The translations under genes were made by a program, and so were the position numbers. From Symsagittifera roscoffensis (lineage: Eukaryota > Xenacoelomorpha > Acoela > Convolutidae), in the NCBI RefSeq assembly GCF_963678635.1, contig NC_087063.1, forward strand, positions 50,417,220 through 50,481,219: a stretch of 64,000 nucleotides of DNA, written 5' to 3'. Below the pieces are notes generated by a model, which worked only from the letters and a program-made list of their open reading frames with translations, was not told where the DNA came from and made no database searches. Within the stretch, counting starts at the first letter, position 1; every line of letters begins with the position of its first letter. Shown here one piece after another: positions 13,001-24,646 of this stretch.

Positions 13001-16000
13001 GAAAAGACAGACAGCGCGAATTGAGAAAGGACTTAATCGGCGCGTTTTAAAATAAGACCGACGGCGCGACCTAAAAAAAAGACCTTAAAGGCGCGGCTTA
13101 ATCAAAGACTGAAGCGGCGCGGCTTAAGAAAAGAGTAAAGCGACGCGACTTAAGAAAAGACTGACGTGACTTAAGAAAACACTTAAGCGGCGCCTCTTAA
13201 GAAAAGACTTATGAGGCGCGACCTAAAAAAAAAGACTGAAGGCGCGGTTTAAGAAAAGACCGACGGCGCAACTTAAGAAAAGACTTAAGCGGCGCGACTT
13301 AAGAAAGGACTCAAGCGGCGCGACTTGAGAAAAGAGTAAAGCGTTGCGACTTAAGAAAAGACTGACGACGCGACTTAAGAAAAGACTGACGACGCGAACG
13401 GAGAAATTACTTAAGCGGCGTGACTTAAGAAAAGATTTAAGCGGCCCGACCTAAAAAAGACTGAAGGCGCGACATAAGAAAAGACCGACGGCGCGACTTA
13501 AGAAAAAACTTAAGCGGCGCGACTTAAGAAAAAGATAAAGCGACGCGACTTAAAAAAAGACTGACGACGCGATTTAAGAAAATACTTAATCGGCGCGACT
13601 TAAGTAAATACTTATGCGGCGCGATCTAAAAAAAAGTGTGAAGGCGCAATTTAAGAAAAGACCGACGGCGCTACTTAAGAAAAGACTTAAGCGGCGCGAC
13701 TTAAGAAAAGACTGACGACGCGACTTAAGAAAATACTTAAGCAGGGCGACTTAAGAAAATACTTATGCGGCGCGACCTGAAAAAAGACTGAAGGCGCGAT
13801 TTAAGAAAAGACCGACGGCGCGACTTAAGAAAAGAGTAAAGCGACGCGACTTAAGAAAAAACTTACGACGCGACTTAAGAAAATACTTAATCGGCGCGAC
13901 TTAAGTAAATACTTATGCGGCGCGATCTAAAAAAAGTGTGAAGGCGCAATTTAAGAAAAGACCGACGGCGCTACTTAAGAAAAGACTTAAGCGGCGCGAC
14001 TTAAGAAAAGACTGACGACGCGACTTAAGAAAATACTTAAGCAGGGCGACTTAAGAAAAGACTTATGCGGCGCGACCTAAAAAAAAGACTGAAGGCGCGA
14101 TTTAAGAAAAGACTTAAGCGTCGCGACTTAAGAAAAGAGTAAAGCGACGCGACTTAAGAAAATACTTACGACGCGACTTAAGAAAATACTTAAGCGGCGC
14201 GACTTAAATAAAGACTTATGCGGCGCGATTTGAAAAAAAAGACTGAAGGCGCGATTTAAGAAAAGACCGACGGCGCTACTTAAGAAAAGACTTAAGCGGC
14301 GCGACTTAAGAAAAGACTTAAGCGGCGCGACTTAAGAGAAACGTGAAGCGTTGCGACTTAAGAAAAGACTGATGACGCGACTGAAGGACAGACTTAAGCG
14401 GCGCGATTTAGGAAAACACTCAAGCGGCGCGACTTAAAAAATGAATGAAGGCGCGATTCAAGAAAAGACTTACGCGGCGAGACTTAAGAAAAGAGTAGAG
14501 CGACGCGACTTAAGAAAACACTTAAGCGGCGCGACTTAAGAAAAGACTTATGAGGCTCGACCTAGAAAAAGACTGAAGGCGCGGTTTAAGAAAAGACCGA
14601 CGGCGCGACTTAAGAAAAGAGTAAAGCGACGCGAATTAGGAAAAGACTGACGACGCGACTTAAGCAAATACTTAAGCGGCGCGACTTAAGAAAAGATTTA
14701 TGCGGGGCGACCTAAAAAAAGACTGAAGGCGCGATTTAAGAAAAGACCGACGGCGCGACTTAAGAAAAGACTTAAGCGGCGCAACTTAAGAAAAGACTTA
14801 AGCGGCGCGACTAAAGAAAAGAGTAAAGCGTTGCGACTTAAGAAAAGACTGACGACGCGACTTAAACAAAGACTTAAGCGGCGCGACTTAAGAAAAGACT
14901 TATGCGGCGCAACCTAAAAAAAGACTGAAGGCGCGATTTAAGAAAAGACTTAAGCGGCGCGACTTATGAAAATAGTAAAGCAACGCGACTTAAGAAAATA
15001 CTGACGACGCGAACGGAGAAATTACTTAAGCGGCGTGACTTAAGAAAAGATTTAAGCGGCCCGACCTAAAAAAGACTGAAGGCGCGACATAAGAAAAGAC
15101 CGACGGCGCGACTTAACAAAAAACTTAAGCGGCGCGACTTAAGAAAAAGATAAAGCGACGCGACTTAAGAAAAGACTGACGACGCGATTTAAGAAAATAC
15201 TTAAGTGGCGCGACTTAAGAAAAGACTTATGGGGCGCGACCTAAAAAAAGACTGAAGGCGCGATTTAAGAAAAGACTTAAGCGTCGCGATTTGAGAAAAG
15301 AGTAAAGCGACGCGACTTAAGAAAAGACTGACGACGCGACTTAAGAAAAAACTTAAGCGGCGCGACTTAAGAAAAAGATAAAGCGACGCGACTTAAGAAA
15401 AGACTGACGACGCAATTTAAGAAAATACTTAAGTGGCGCGACTTAAGAAAAGACTTATAAGGCGCGACCTAAAAAAAGACTGAAGGCGCGATTCAAGAAA
15501 AGACCTAAGCGGCGAGACTTAAGAAAAGAGTAAAGCGACGCGACTTAAGAAAAGACTGACGAAGCGACTTAAAAAAACAATTAAGCGGCGCGACTTAGGA
15601 AACAACTTATGAGGCGCGTACTAAAAAAAGACTGAAGGCGCGGTTTAAGAAAAGACCGACGGCGCGACTTAAGAAAAGACTTAAGCGGCGCGACTTAAGA
15701 AAAGACTCAAGCGGCGCGACTTGAGAAAAGAGTAAAGCGTTGCGACTTAAGAAAAGACTGACGACGCGACTTAAGAAAAGACTTAAGCGTGCGACCTAAG
15801 AAAATACTTAAGCGGCGCGACTTAAGAAAAGACTTATGCGACGCGATCTAAAAGAAAGACTGAAGGCGCGAGTTAAGAAAAGACCGACGGCGCGACTTAA
15901 GAAAAGTCTTAAGCGGCACGATTTAAGAAAAGAGTTAAGCGGCGCGAATTAAGAAAAGACTTAAGCGGCACAACTTAAGAAAAGACTCAAGCGGCGCGAC

Positions 16001-16690
16001 TTGAGAAAAGAGTAAAGCGTTGCGACTTAAGAAAAGACTGACGACGCGACTTAAGAAAAGACTTAAGCGTGCGACCTAAGAAAATACTTAAGCGGCGCGA
16101 CTTAAGAAAAGACTTATGCGACGCGATCTAAAAGAAAGACTGAAGGCGCGAGTTAAGAAAAGACTGAAGGCGCGAGTTAAGAAAAGACCGACGGCGCGAC
16201 TTAAGAAAAGTCTTAAGCGGCGCGATTTAAGAAAAGAGTTAAGCGGTGCGACTTAAGAAAAGACTTAGGCGGTTCGATTTAAGAAAAGACCCAAGCGGCG
16301 CGACTTATGAAAAGACAGACAGCGCGAATTGAGAAAGGACTTAATCGGCGCGTTTTAAAATAAGACCGACGGCGCGACCTAAAAAAAAGACCTTAAAGGC
16401 GCGGCTTAATCAAAGACTGAAGCGGCGCGGCTTAAGAAAAGAGTAAAGCGACGCGACTTAAGAAAAGACTGACGTGACTTAAGAAAACACTTAAGCGGCG
16501 CCTCTTAAGAAAAGACTTATGAGGCGCGACCTAAAAAAAAAGACTGAAGGCGCGGTTTAAGAAAAGACCGACGGCGCAACTTAAGAAAAGACTTAAGCGG
16601 CGCGACTTAAGAAAGGACTCAAGCGGCGCGACTTGAGAAAAGAGTAAAGCGTTGCGACTTAAGAAAAGACTGACGACGCTACTTAAGAAA
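10075..16690. repeat. 3.3-kb higher-order block inside the satellite, two copies
   Basis: Block I (about 10075-13382) and block II (about 13383-16690) share the same long succession of variant monomers at an offset of about 3308 bp. Landmarks are GCGAACGGAGAAATTAC at about 10088/13393 and 11702/15010, the odd short monomer GACTGACGTGACTTAAG at about 13160/16470, and GCGAATTGAGAAAGG at about 13018/16327. Spot comparison shows only occasional substitutions, so the duplication looks recent. A nested 300-bp repeat (about 10285 and 10585) lies inside each block. Confidence 0.85.
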
Positions 16691-19600
16691 AGACTTAAGC
16701 GTGCGACCTAAGAAAACACTTAAGCGGCGCGACTTAAGAAAAGACTTATGCGACGCGATCTAAAAGAAAGACTGAAGGCGCGAGTTAAGAAAAGACCGAC
16801 GGCGCGACTTAAGAAAAGTCTTAAGCGGCACGATTTAAGAAAAGAGTTAAGCGGCGCGAATTAAGAAAAGACTTAAGCGGCACAACTTAAGAGATTACTT
16901 GAGCGGTGAGACTTAAGAAAAGACTTAAGCGGTGCGATTTAAGAAAAGACCCAAGCGGCGCGACTTATGAAAAGACAGACAGCGCGAATTGAGAAAGGAC
17001 TTAAGCGGCGCGTTTTAAAATAAGACCGACGGCGCGACCTAAAAAAAGACCTTAAAGGCGCGGCTTAATCAAAGACTGAAGCGGCGCGGCTTAAGAAAAG
17101 AGTAAAGCGACGCGACTTAAGAAAAGACTGACGACGTGACTTAAGAAAACACTTAAGCGGCGCCTCTTAAGAAAAGACTTATGAGGCGCGACCTAAATAA
17201 AAGACTGAAGGCGCGGTTTAAGAAAAGACCGACGGCGCGACTTAAGAAAAGACTTAAGCGGCGCGACTTAAGAAAAAACTCAAGCGGCGCGACTTAAGAA
17301 AAGAGTAAAGCGTTGCGACTTAAGAAAAGACTTAAGCGGCGCGACTTAAGAAATTAATTGAGCGGTGCGACTTAAGAAAATACTTAAGCGGTGCGACTTA
17401 AGAAAAGACCCAAGCGGCGCGACTTATGAAAAGAGTTAAGCGGCGCGACTTAAGAAAACACTTAAGCGGCGCGACTTACGAAAAGATTCATGCGACGCGG
17501 CCTAAAAAAAAAAGACTGAAGGCGCGATTTAAGAAAAGACCGACGGCGCGACTTAAGAAAAGACTTAAGCGGCGCGATTTAAGAAAAGAGTTAGGCGGCG
17601 CGAATTAAGAAAAGACTTAAGCGGCGCGACTTAAGAAATTACTTGAGCGGTGCGACTTAAGAAAAGACTTAAGCGGTGCGACTTAAGAAAAGACCCAAGC
17701 GGCGCGACTTATGAAAAGACAGACGGCGCGAATTGAGAAAGGACTTAAGCGGCGCGACTTAAAATAAGACCGACGGCGCGACCTTAAAAAAGACCTTAAA
17801 GGCGCGGCTTAATCAAAGACTGAAGCGGCGCGGCTTAAGAAAAGAGTAAAGCGACTCGACTTAAGAAAAGACTGACGACGCGACTTAAGAAAACACTTAA
17901 GCGGCGCCACTTAAGAAAAGACTTATGAGGCGCGACCTAAAAAAAGACTGAAGGCGCGGTTTAAGAAAAGACCGACGGCGCGACTTAAGAAAAGACTTAA
18001 GCGGCGCGATTTAAGAAAAGAGTTAAGCGGCGCGAATTAAGAAAAGACTTAAGTGGCGCGACTTAAGAAATTACTTGAGCGGTGCGACTTAAGAAAAGAC
18101 TGACGACGCGACTTAAGAAAATACTTAAGCGGCGCGACTTAAATAAAGATTTATGCGGCGCGATCTAAAAAAAAGACCGAAGGCGCGATTTAAGAAAAGA
18201 CCGAAGGCGCGACTTAGGAAAAGACTTAAGCGGCGCGACTTAAGAGAAACGTGAAGCGTTGCGACTTAAGAAAAGACTGACGACGCGACTGAAGAACAGA
18301 CTTAAGCGGCGCGACTTAAGAAAAGTCTTAAGCGGCGCGATTTAAGAAAAGAGTTAAGCGGCGCGAATTAAGAGAAACGTGAAGCGTTGCGACTTAAGAA
18401 AAGACTGACGACGCGACTGAAGAACAGACTTAAGCGGCGCGATTTAAGAAAAGACTTAAGCGGCGCGACTTAAGAAAAGACTTAAGCGGCGCGACTTAAG
18501 AGAAACGTGAAGCGTTGCGACTTAAGAAAAGACTGACGACACGACTGAAGAACAGACTTAAGCGGCAAGATTTAAGAAAGCACTCAAGCGGCGCGACTTA
18601 AGAACAGACTTATCCGGCGCGACTTAAAAAATGACTGAAGGCGCGATTCAAGAAAAGACCTAAGCGGCGAGACTTAAGAAAAGAGTAAAGCGACGCGACT
18701 TAAGAAAAGACTGACGACGCGACTTAAGAAAACACTTAAGCGGCGCGACTTAAGAAACAACTTATGAGGCGCGTACTTAAAAAAGACTGAAGTCGCGGTT
18801 TAAGAAAAGACCGACGGCGCAACTTAAGAAAAGACTTAAGCGGCGCGACTTAAGAAAAGACTCAAGCGGCGCGACTTGAGAAAAGAGTAAAGCGTTGCGA
18901 CTTAAGAAAAGACTGACGACGCGACTTAAGAAAAGACTTAAGCGTGCGACCTAAGAAAACACTTAAGCGGCGCGACCTAAGAAAAGATATTGCGACGCGA
19001 CCTAAAAGAAAGACTGAAGGCGCGATTTAAGAAAAGACCGACGGCGCGACTTAAGAAAAGTCTTAAGCGGCGCCATTTAAGAAAAGAGTTAAGCGGCGCG
19101 AATTAAGAAAATTCTTGAGCGGCACGACTTAAGAGATTACTTGAGCGGTGCGACTTAAGAAAAGACTTAAGCGGTGCGATTTAAGAAAAGACCCAAGCGG
19201 CGCGACTTATGAAAAGACAGACGGCGCGAATTGAGAAAAGACTTAAGCGGCGCGACTTAAAATAAGACCAACGGCGCGACCTAAAAAAAGACTTAAAGTC
19301 GCGGCTTAATCAAAGACTGAAGCGGCGCGGCTTAAGAAAAGAGTAAAGCGAAGCGACTTAAGAAAAAACTGACGACGTGACTTAAGAAAACACTTAAGCG
19401 GCGCCACTTAAGAAAAAACTAGTGAGGCGCGACCTAAAAAAAGACTGAAGGCGCGGTTTAAGAAAAGACCGACGGCGCGACTTAAGAAAAGACTTAAGCG
19501 GCGCGACTTAAGAAAAGACTCAAGCGGCGCGACTTAAGAAAAGATTAAAGCGTTGCGACTTAGGAAAAGACTTAAGCGGCGCGACTTAAGAAATTAGTTG

Positions 19601-21025
19601 AGCGGTGCGACTTAAGAAAATACTTAAGCGGTGCGACTTAAGAAAAGACCCAAGCGGCGCGACTTATGAAAAGAGTTAAGCGGCGCGACTTAAGAAAACA
19701 CTTAAGCGGCGCGACTTAAGAAAAGATTCATGCGACGCGGCCTAAAAAAAGACTGAAGGCGCGATATAAGAAAAGACCGACGGCGCGACTTAAGAAAAGA
19801 CTTAAGCGGCGCGACTTAAGAAAAGACTCAAGCGGCGCGACTTAAGAAAAGATTAAAGCGTTGCGACTTAGGAAAAGACTTAAGCGGCGCGACTTAAGAA
19901 ATTAGTTGAGCGGCGCGACTTAAGAAAAGACTTAAGCGGCGCGATTTAAGAAAAGAGTTAAGCGGCGCGAATTAAGAAAAGGCTTAAGCGGCGCGACTTA
20001 AGAAATTACTTGAGCGGTGCGACTTAAGAAAAGACTTAAGCGGTGCGACTTAAGAAAAGACCCAAGCGGCGCGACTTATGAAAAGACAGACGGCGCGAAT
20101 TGAGAAAGGACTTAAGCGGCGCGACTTAAAATAAGACCGACGGCGTGACCTTAAAAAAGACCTTAAAGGCGCGGCTTAATCAAAGACTGAAGCGGCGCGG
20201 CTTAAGAAAAGAGTAAAGCGACTCGACTTAAGAAAAGACTGACGACGCGACTTAAGAAATCACTTAAGCGGCGCCACTTAAGAAAAGACTTATGAGGCGC
20301 GACCTAAAAAAAGACTGAAGGCGCGGTTTAAGAAAAGACCGACGGCGCGACTTAAGAAAAGACTTAAGCGGCGCGACTTAAGAAAAGACTCAAGCGGCGC
20401 GACTTAAGAAAAGAGTAAAGCGTTGCGACTTAGGAAAAGACTGACGACGCGAATTAAGAAAAGAGTTAGGCGGCGCGACTTAAGAAAACACTTAAGCGGC
20501 AAGACTTAAGAAAAAATTCATGCGACGCGGCCTAAAAAAGACTGAAGGCGCAATTTAAGAAAAGACCGACGGCGCGACTTAAGAAAATACTTAAGCGGCG
20601 CGATTTAAGAAAATAATTAAGCGGCGCGAATTAAGAAAAGACTTAAGCGGCGCGACTTAAGAAATTACTTGAGCGGTGCGACTTAAGAAAAGACTTAAGT
20701 GGTGCGACTTAAGAAAAGAGCCAAGCGGTGGGACTTACGAAAAGACAGACGGCGCCAATTGAGAAAGGACTTAAGCGGCGCGACTTAAGATAAGACCGAC
20801 GGCGCGACTTAAAAAAAAACCTTAAAGGCGCGGCTTAAGCAAAGACTGAAGCGGCGCGGCTTAAGAAAAGACCGACCCCGCTACATAAGAAAAAACTTAA
20901 GCGGCGCGACTTAAGAAAAGACTTATGCGGCGCGACCTAAAAAAACTGAAGGCGCGATTTGAGAAAAGACCGACGGCGCGACTTAAGAAAAGACTTAAGC
21001 CGCGCAACTTAAGAAAAGACTTAAG

Positions 21026-21285
21026 GAATGTCCACCTCGCTCGCAAAAGGTTTTTAGGTGCAACGTATCTTTTGGTTGCAAAAGCCTGCAAATGTACAAC
21101 TTTGGTAGCGAATGACTGGAAAAGCTGATATTTGGCCACGTTAGTCTGGACAGAGGACTCAACGGGCACAAAAGGTGAGGAAACAAAACATACAATCCTC
21201 TGGAATAAGGGAGAGAGATGAAAGTAAATTTCATATCGTGAAATAAATTGCTTAGGAAGATTTTAAAAAATACATTGATATTAAA
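21026..21285. other. Spacer between two satellites
   Basis: About 260 bp of non-repetitive, AT-rich sequence between the two arrays. I see no gene, RNA or mobile-element signature in it. Short ORFs here simply run out of the satellite. Confidence 0.7.
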
Positions 21286-24228
21286 CGCACTTTATCTGTC
21301 AACATTTAAGATCAAGCAAAAGAGAAGCCATATCAAATGCACTCAAACTGCCTCCAAGTCGGCAGATTTTTTCGCATTTTATTTGTCAGCCTTCAAGATC
21401 AAGCAATAGAGAAGCCATATCAAATGCACTCAAACTGCCTCCAAGTCGTCAGGTTTTGTCGCACTTTATCTGTCAGCCTTCAAGATCAAGCAATAGAGAA
21501 GCCATATCAAATGCACTCAAACTGCCTCCAAGTCGTCAGGTTTTTTCGCTATTTATCTGTCAGCCTTCAAGATCAAGCAATAGAGAAGCCATATCAAATG
21601 CACTCAAACTGCCTCCAAGTCGTCAGGTTTTTCGCACTTTATCTGTCAGCCTTCAAGATCAAGCAATAGAGAAGTCATATCAAATGCACTCAAACTGCCT
21701 CCAAGTCGTCAGGTTTTGTCGCACTTTATCTGTCAGCCTTCAAGATCAAGCAATAGAGAAGCCATATCAAATGCACTCAAACTGCCTCCAATTCGTCAGG
21801 TTTTTTCGCTATTTATCTGTCAGCCTTCAAGATCAAGCAATAGAGAAGTCATATCAAATGCACTCAAACTGCCTCCACGTCGTCAGGTTTTTCGCACTTT
21901 ATCTGTCAGCCTTCAAGATCAAGCAATAGAGAAGTCATATCAAATGCACTCAAACTGCCTCCAAGTCGTCAGGTTTTTTCGCACTTTATCTGTCAGCCTT
22001 CAAGATCAAGCAATAGAGAAGCCATATCAAATGCACTCAAACTGCCTCCAAGTCGTCAGGTTTTGTCGCACTTTATCTGTCAGCCTTCAAGATCAAGCAA
22101 TAGAGAAGCCATATCAAATGCACTCAAACTGCCTCCAAGTCGTCAGGTTTTTTCGCTATTTATCTGTCAGCCTTCAAGATCAAGCAATAGAGAAGCCATA
22201 TCAAATGCACTCAAACTGCCTCCAAGTCGTCAGGTTTTTCGCACTTTATCTGTCAGCCTTCAAGATCAAGCAATAGAGAAGTCATATCAAATGCACTCAA
22301 ACTGCCTCCAAGTCGTCAGGTTTTTTCGCACTTTATCTGTCAGCCTTCAAGATCAAGCAAAAGAGAAGCCATATCAAATGCACTCAAACTCAAGATCAAG
22401 CAATAGAGAAGCCATATGAGATGCACTCAAATTACCTCTAAGTCGTCATGTTTTTTCTCACTTTATCTGTCAGCCTTCAAGATCAAGCAATAGAGAAGCC
22501 ATATCAAATGCACTCAAATTGCCTCCAAGTCGGCAGATTTTTTCGCATTTTATTTGTCAGCCTTCAAGATCAAGCAATAGAGAAGCCATATCAAATGCAC
22601 TCAAACTGCCTCCAAGTCGTCAGGTTTTGTCGCACTTTATCTGTCAGCCTTCAAGATCAAGCAATAGAGAAGCCATATCAAATGCACTCAAACTGCCTCC
22701 AAGTCGTCAGGTTTTTTCGCTATTTATCTGTCAGCCTTCAAGATCAAGCAACAGAGAAGCCATATCAAATGCACTCAAACTGCCTCCAAGTCGTCAGGTT
22801 TTTCGCACTTTATCTGTCAGCCTTCAAGATCAAGCAATAGAGAAGTCATATCAAATGCACTCAAACTGCCTCCAAGTCGTCAGGTTTTTTCGCACTTTAT
22901 CTGTCAGCCTTCAAGATCAAGCAATAGAGAGGCCATATCAAATGCACTCAAACTGCCTCCAAGTCGTCAGGTTTTTTCGCACTTTATCTGTCAGCCTTCA
23001 AGATCAAGCAAAAGAGAAGCCATATCAAATGCACTCAAACTCAAGATCAAGCAATAGAGAAGCCATATGAGATGCACTCAAACTGCCTCCAAGTCGTCAG
23101 GTTTTTCGCACTTTATCTGTCAGCCTTCAAGATCAAGCAATAGAGAAGTCATATCAAATGCACTCAAACTGCCTCCAAGTCGTCAGGTTTTTTCGCACTT
23201 TATCTGTCAGCCTTCAAGATCAAGCAAAAGAGAAGCCATATCAAATGCACTCAAACTCAAGATCAAGCAATAGAGAAGCCATATGAGATGCACTCAAACT
23301 GCCTCCAAGTCGTCAGGTTTTTTCGCACTTTATCTGTCAGCCTTCAGGATCCAGCAATAGAGAAGCCATATCAAATGCACTCAAACTGCCTCCAAGTCGT
23401 CAGGTTTTTTCGCACTTTATCTGTCAGCCTTCAAGATCAAGCAAAAGAGAAGCCATATCAAATGCACTCAAACTCAAGATCAAGCAATAGAGAAGCCATA
23501 TGAGATGCACTCAAACTGCTTCCAAGTCGTCAGGTTTTTTCATACTTTATCTGTCAGCCTTCAAGATCAAGCAATAGAGAAGTCATATCAAATGCACTCA
23601 AACTGCCTCCAAGTCGTCAGGTTTTTTCGCACTTTATCTGTCAGCCTTCAAGATCAAGCAAAAGAGAAGCCATATCAAATGCACTCAAACTCAAGATCAA
23701 GCAATAGAGAAGCCATATGAGATGCACTCAAACTGCCTCCAAGTCGTCAGGTTTTTCGCACTTTAACTGTCAGCCTTCAAGATCAAGCAATAGAGAAGCC
23801 ATGTCAAATGCACTCAAACTGCCTCCAAGTCGTCAGGTTTTTTCGCACTTTATCTGTCAGCCTTCAAGATCAAGCAAAAGAGAAGCCATATCAAATGCAC
23901 TCAAACTCAAGATCAAGCAATAGAGAAGCCATATGAGATGCACTCAAACTGCCTCCAAGTCGTCAGGTTTTTTCATACTTTATCTGTCAGCCTTCAAGAT
24001 CAAGCAATAGAGAAGCCATGTCAAATGCACTCAAACTGCCTCCAAGTCGTCAGGTTTTTCGCACTTTATCTGTCAGCCTTCAAGATCAAGCAATAGAGAA
24101 GCCTTGTCAAATGCACTCAAACTGCCTCCAAGTCGTCAGGTTTTTTCGCACTTTATCTGTCAGCCTTCAAGATCAAGCAATAGAGAAGCCATATCAAATT
24201 CACTCAAACTACCTCCAAGTCGTCAGGA
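21286..24228. repeat. 86-87 bp satellite array
   Basis: A head-to-tail array with a monomer of 86 or 87 bp; the difference is the length of the T-run after GTCGTCAGG. Landmarks in order within a monomer are CAAGATCAAGCAATAGAG, AAGCCATATCAAATGCACTC, AAACTGCCTCCAAGTCGTC and GCACTTTATCTGTCAGCCTT. Monomer starts at 21394, 21481, 21568 and 21654 give the period. A variant block marked by GGCAGATTTTTTCGCATTTT recurs at about 21356 and 22530. Monomers at both edges are degenerate. The 87-bp length is 29 codons, so stretches stay open by chance, but 86-bp monomers break the frame. It shares no sequence with the first satellite. Confidence 0.96.
23002..23935. repeat. 217-218 bp higher-order repeat with a truncated monomer
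   Basis: Here the 86-bp satellite is organised as two full monomers plus one short monomer of about 44 bp. In the short monomer ACTCAAACT joins directly to CAAGATCAAGCAATAGAG, which removes the GCCTCCAAGTCG to CAGCCTT part. The junctions fall near 23041, 23259, 23475, 23692 and 23908, a steady 217-218 bp apart. An earlier solitary example is near 22391. The short form also carries the linked change CCATATGAGATG in place of CCATATCAAATG. Confidence 0.88.
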
Positions 24229-24646
24229 TTAGTGAGATAAATTTTTTTTTGTCACAGACTTGAAAATTTTTCGCTCACTTAACCTAACTCAGTGAAGGAT
24301 TCTAAATGAAGTGTTTTCAGATATTCATGAAATCTAAAGAGTCTCATGCCAAATGTCTCAGTTTAATTATTTGACCATAGTTCTAATCATTTTTCTTTAG
24401 ATTATATGTCCTTTTGACACTCTTGTTTCAGACTTTTGATGAGTCTGAAATATTCAAAAAGCTGCCTGTTGATGAGTCTGAAATATTCAGTTGATGAGTC
24501 TGAAATATTCAAAAAGCTGCCTCTTCAATTTGGAATTCTTTTGTGGTATTGGTAATGCAGAACTCAAAAAGTGCGTGTACATAATCAAACAGCATGGAAG
24601 CTCAGCAACCTAGTGGCGTGCAACGAGCAACCTCAAAAAATCATAC
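24229..24646. other. AT-rich intergenic stretch with a short direct repeat
   Basis: No gene seen. The only structure is at about 24436-24522, where TTGATGAGTCTGAAATATTCA occurs three times, twice followed by AAAAGCTGCCT. The rest is unremarkable AT-rich sequence leading to the duplication boundary at 24647. Confidence 0.6.

Larger units (their letters stand above)
1..21025. repeat. Large 24/26-bp CTTAAG satellite array
   Basis: The array is an unbroken tandem of roughly 800 monomers. The commonest 26-bp monomer has two halves, CTTAAGCGGCGCGA (14 bp) and CTTAAGAAAAGA (12 bp). A second length class of 24 bp lacks two bases next to the first hexamer, as in monomers starting CTGAAGGCGCGA, CCGACGGCGCGA or CTGACGACGCGA. 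Diagnostic variants such as CTTATGCGGCGCGACC, GTAAAGCGTTGCGA and CTTAAGCGGCGCGACTAAAG recur in fixed order, so the array has higher-order structure. From about 12.9 kb to 20.8 kb a different variant set appears (GAATTGAGAAAGGA, CGGCTTAATCAAAGA). The array continues past the left edge and ends at a CTTAAG at 21020-21025. The arginine/lysine-rich and leucine/serine-rich ORFs in it are products of the repeat, not genes. Confidence 0.97.

Noticed and set aside
512-20940. Many 60-110 residue ORFs in the first satellite encoding RRDLKK- or SRRLSLFLSR-type repeats
   Set aside because: They exist on both strands as direct products of the 24/26-bp repeat, start and stop with monomer variants, and have no independent coding signal.
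1-21025. Hammerhead ribozyme cores (CTGACGA or CTGATGA followed by GAAA)
   Set aside because: The core-like words occur, but the bases between them (CGCGACTTAA) cannot form stem II, and no cleavage-site stem was found.
1-21025. Telomeric repeat array
   Set aside because: No TTAGGG, TTAGG or TTAGGC type repeats, and the monomer is too long and GC-mixed.
21286-24228. CRISPR array
   Set aside because: The repeats are contiguous with no unique spacers, and the surroundings are eukaryotic retroelements.
21337-24263. Overlapping ORFs up to 186 residues with a 29-residue repeat in the second satellite
   Set aside because: An 87-bp monomer is 29 codons, so the frame stays open by arithmetic. Two frames are open over the same DNA and 86-bp monomers break both.
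24430-24525. Hammerhead-like TTGATGAGTCTGAAAT
   Set aside because: Only four bases separate the two core words and the conserved C before TGATGA is missing, so there is no room for a stem.
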